NCBI RefSeq assembly: GCF_000002425.4
Contig: NC_037259.1
Location: forward strand, 1,650,964-1,714,963
Reading direction: 5' to 3'
DNA: 64,000 bases
Origin: Physcomitrium patens
Taxonomy: Eukaryota > Streptophyta > Bryopsida > Funariales > Funariaceae
Shown piece after piece: positions 62,834 through 64,000 of the stretch. The first letter of the stretch is position 1; each line of letters starts with the position of its first letter. The notes beneath the pieces are model-generated. The model saw nothing but the letters and a program-made list of their open reading frames with translations. It ran no database searches and was not told the DNA's origin. Made by a program: the position numbers and the translations under genes.

Positions 62834-64000
62834 TCATCTTGGTTTTGATGGATGTCGTTGATGAAAAACTTTGACTTTAGCTGATGCATTTGCTAGATTC
62901 CTGGATGGCTCCCATGTGCGCTCACTAATATCATATCCACACCAATGAACAAGATATTCCAGCTTATTTTGGCGCCGCCTTGAGTCTAATATCTCTTCCA
63001 CCTCAAATTCTTCATTATTATCTACTTCTATAGGAGGCGATGGCATTTGTCTTCTTCCTTGTATATCCACTGTCTTATATGGTTCAAGAAGAGACACGTG
63101 GAATACAGGATGGATCTTCATTGACTCCGGTAGATGTAACCGATATGCAACTGGGTTGATCTGTTCAGAAACAGAAAAGGGGCCAAGCCTACGATAGTCC
63201 AATTTGTCACAAGGTCGAGTGGTCTTGATATTGCGACGAAGTAGCCATACCTTATCACCCACGTTGAGTTGTGGTTGTTCTTTACGATATACATCTGCAT
63301 TTACCTTTTGTCGTTCTTGAGCTTTCTTCAACTGCGCCTTCATTATTGCATGTAACTCTGACAACCGATTTGCCATATCTTCTGCTGCAGGATTATCAAC
63401 TTTTGAAAAATCAAAAGTATCAAGTCGTGGATGATAGCCATAATTGGCAAAGAAAGGTGTTTGTTGCGTGGAGGAATGTACCGTATTATTATAAGCAAAC
63501 TCTGCCAATGGCAGAAGGTTTGTCCAATCATCTTGTTGGTAGTTGATGGTACACCTTAAATACTGTTCCAAGACTTGGTTTACGCGCTCTGTTTGTCCAT
63601 CAGTTTGAGGATGGAAAGCTGAAGATAGCTTTATGTCCACTTTTAAAATCTTGAAAAGAGTCCTCCAGAATCTCGACACAAATTGAGTTCCCCTATCCGA
63701 TATGATATCTTTAGGTAATCCATAATAGCGATAGATATTATCAATGAAAAGCTTAGCTGTTTCTTCACCTGTGATAGATTTTGTACATGGCATAAAATGT
63801 GCCATCTTGGTGAAACGATCTACTATCACAAATATAGAATCATAAGATCTTGAGTTTGGAAGATCTGTGATGAAATCCATAGAAACAGAAGACCATGGTT
63901 GTTCTGGTATAGGTAATGGCTGAAGAAGTCCGTAAGGTCGATGTCGAGGAGTTTTTGATCTTGAAAAAATATCACATGATTGTACAAAGTCTTTGACTGA
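62834..64000 (-). CDS. Gypsy (chromovirus) pol C-terminus: integrase and chromodomain, open to window edge
   Basis: The frame is open from 64000 to the stop at 62834, 388 residues. It encodes the end of a Ty3/gypsy polyprotein. Near the edge SCDIFSRSK is the tail of the HHCC zinc finger with its last Cys replaced by Phe. The integrase core has MDFITDLP (first catalytic Asp, residue 42 counted from the edge), SDRGTQF (Asp102) and TERVNQ (Glu138), the canonical D-x59-D-x35-E spacing. A GPF/Y-type module (LGPFSV) follows, then a C-terminal chromodomain (FEVEEILDSR, YLVHWCGY, TWEP), which in chromoviruses steers integration to marked chromatin. No stops are seen, in contrast to all other family A copies here. 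Upstream RT, protease and gag lie off the window. Confidence 0.93.
   Translation of the reverse strand, partial: SVKDFVQSCDIFSRSKTPRHRPYGLLQPLPIPEQPWSSVSMDFITDLPNSRSYDSIFVIVDRFTKMAHFMPCTKSITGEETAKLFIDNIYRYYGLPKDIISDRGTQFVSRFWRTLFKILKVDIKLSSAFHPQTDGQTERVNQVLEQYLRCTINYQQDDWTNLLPLAEFAYNNTVHSSTQQTPFFANYGYHPRLDTFDFSKVDNPAAEDMANRLSELHAIMKAQLKKAQERQKVNADVYRKEQPQLNVGDKVWLLRRNIKTTRPCDKLDYRRLGPFSVSEQINPVAYRLHLPESMKIHPVFHVSLLEPYKTVDIQGRRQMPSPPIEVDNNEEFEVEEILDSRRRQNKLEYLVHWCGYDISERTWEPSRNLANASAKVKVFHQRHPSKPR

Noticed and set aside
1..64000. CRISPR arrays, bacterial operons or organelle inserts
   Set aside because: No regularly spaced repeats with unique spacers, no polycistronic gene layout and no plastid or mitochondrial gene were seen.

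Overview
The window looks like nuclear DNA of a land plant. Every gene I can rebuild has many short GT-AG introns, and the three real genes are plant types: a plasma-membrane P3A proton ATPase, an MS2-type fatty acyl reductase with a plastid-like N-terminus, and a PGAP3/PER1 GPI-remodelling protein. A moss or other bryophyte is my best guess from overall sequence character, but nothing here proves the clade.

Layout. 1-3233 (minus): 5' half of the H+-ATPase gene, ten coding exons, leaving through the left edge. 5391-9945 (minus): complete ten-exon acyl reductase, 823 aa. 9946-11870: its upstream region, ordinary base composition, no convincing gene. About 11870-21170: very AT-rich block holding a decayed FAR1/MULE transposase with an LTR-like insertion, and a 28-bp-arm hairpin. 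21170-28051: return to ordinary composition, promoter-like or untranslated sequence. 28052-30139 (plus): complete five-exon PGAP3-like gene, 368 aa. 31013-64000: a continuous nest of retrotransposons.

The retroelement block can be layered. A Copia element (31013-38672, plus) has two LTRs of about 235 bp; a gypsy element split its 5' LTR, and non-coding LTR-like repeats (called B and C here) sit inside it. A gypsy gag-protease-RT relic (39840-41220, plus) follows. Next comes a different gypsy element (family D, about 43350-49840, minus) whose RT is split by a C repeat with a recognisable target duplication and which meets a plus-strand coiled-coil ORF (41689-43430) where integrase would be expected. 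51296-61399 is a tandem and inverted array of decayed LTRs and internal parts of gypsy family A. At 61400 an LTR packed with heat-shock elements interrupts the last family A LTR, and at 62064 a well-preserved family A chromovirus is inserted into that element; its integrase (D, D, E all present) and chromodomain run off the right edge.

The three host genes have no evident joint function. The main signals are the heat-shock-element LTR, a retroelement history readable by nested insertions, and strong C-to-T/G-to-A decay of old copies beside an intact young copy of the same family. All homology calls come from reading the sequence; no database search was run.
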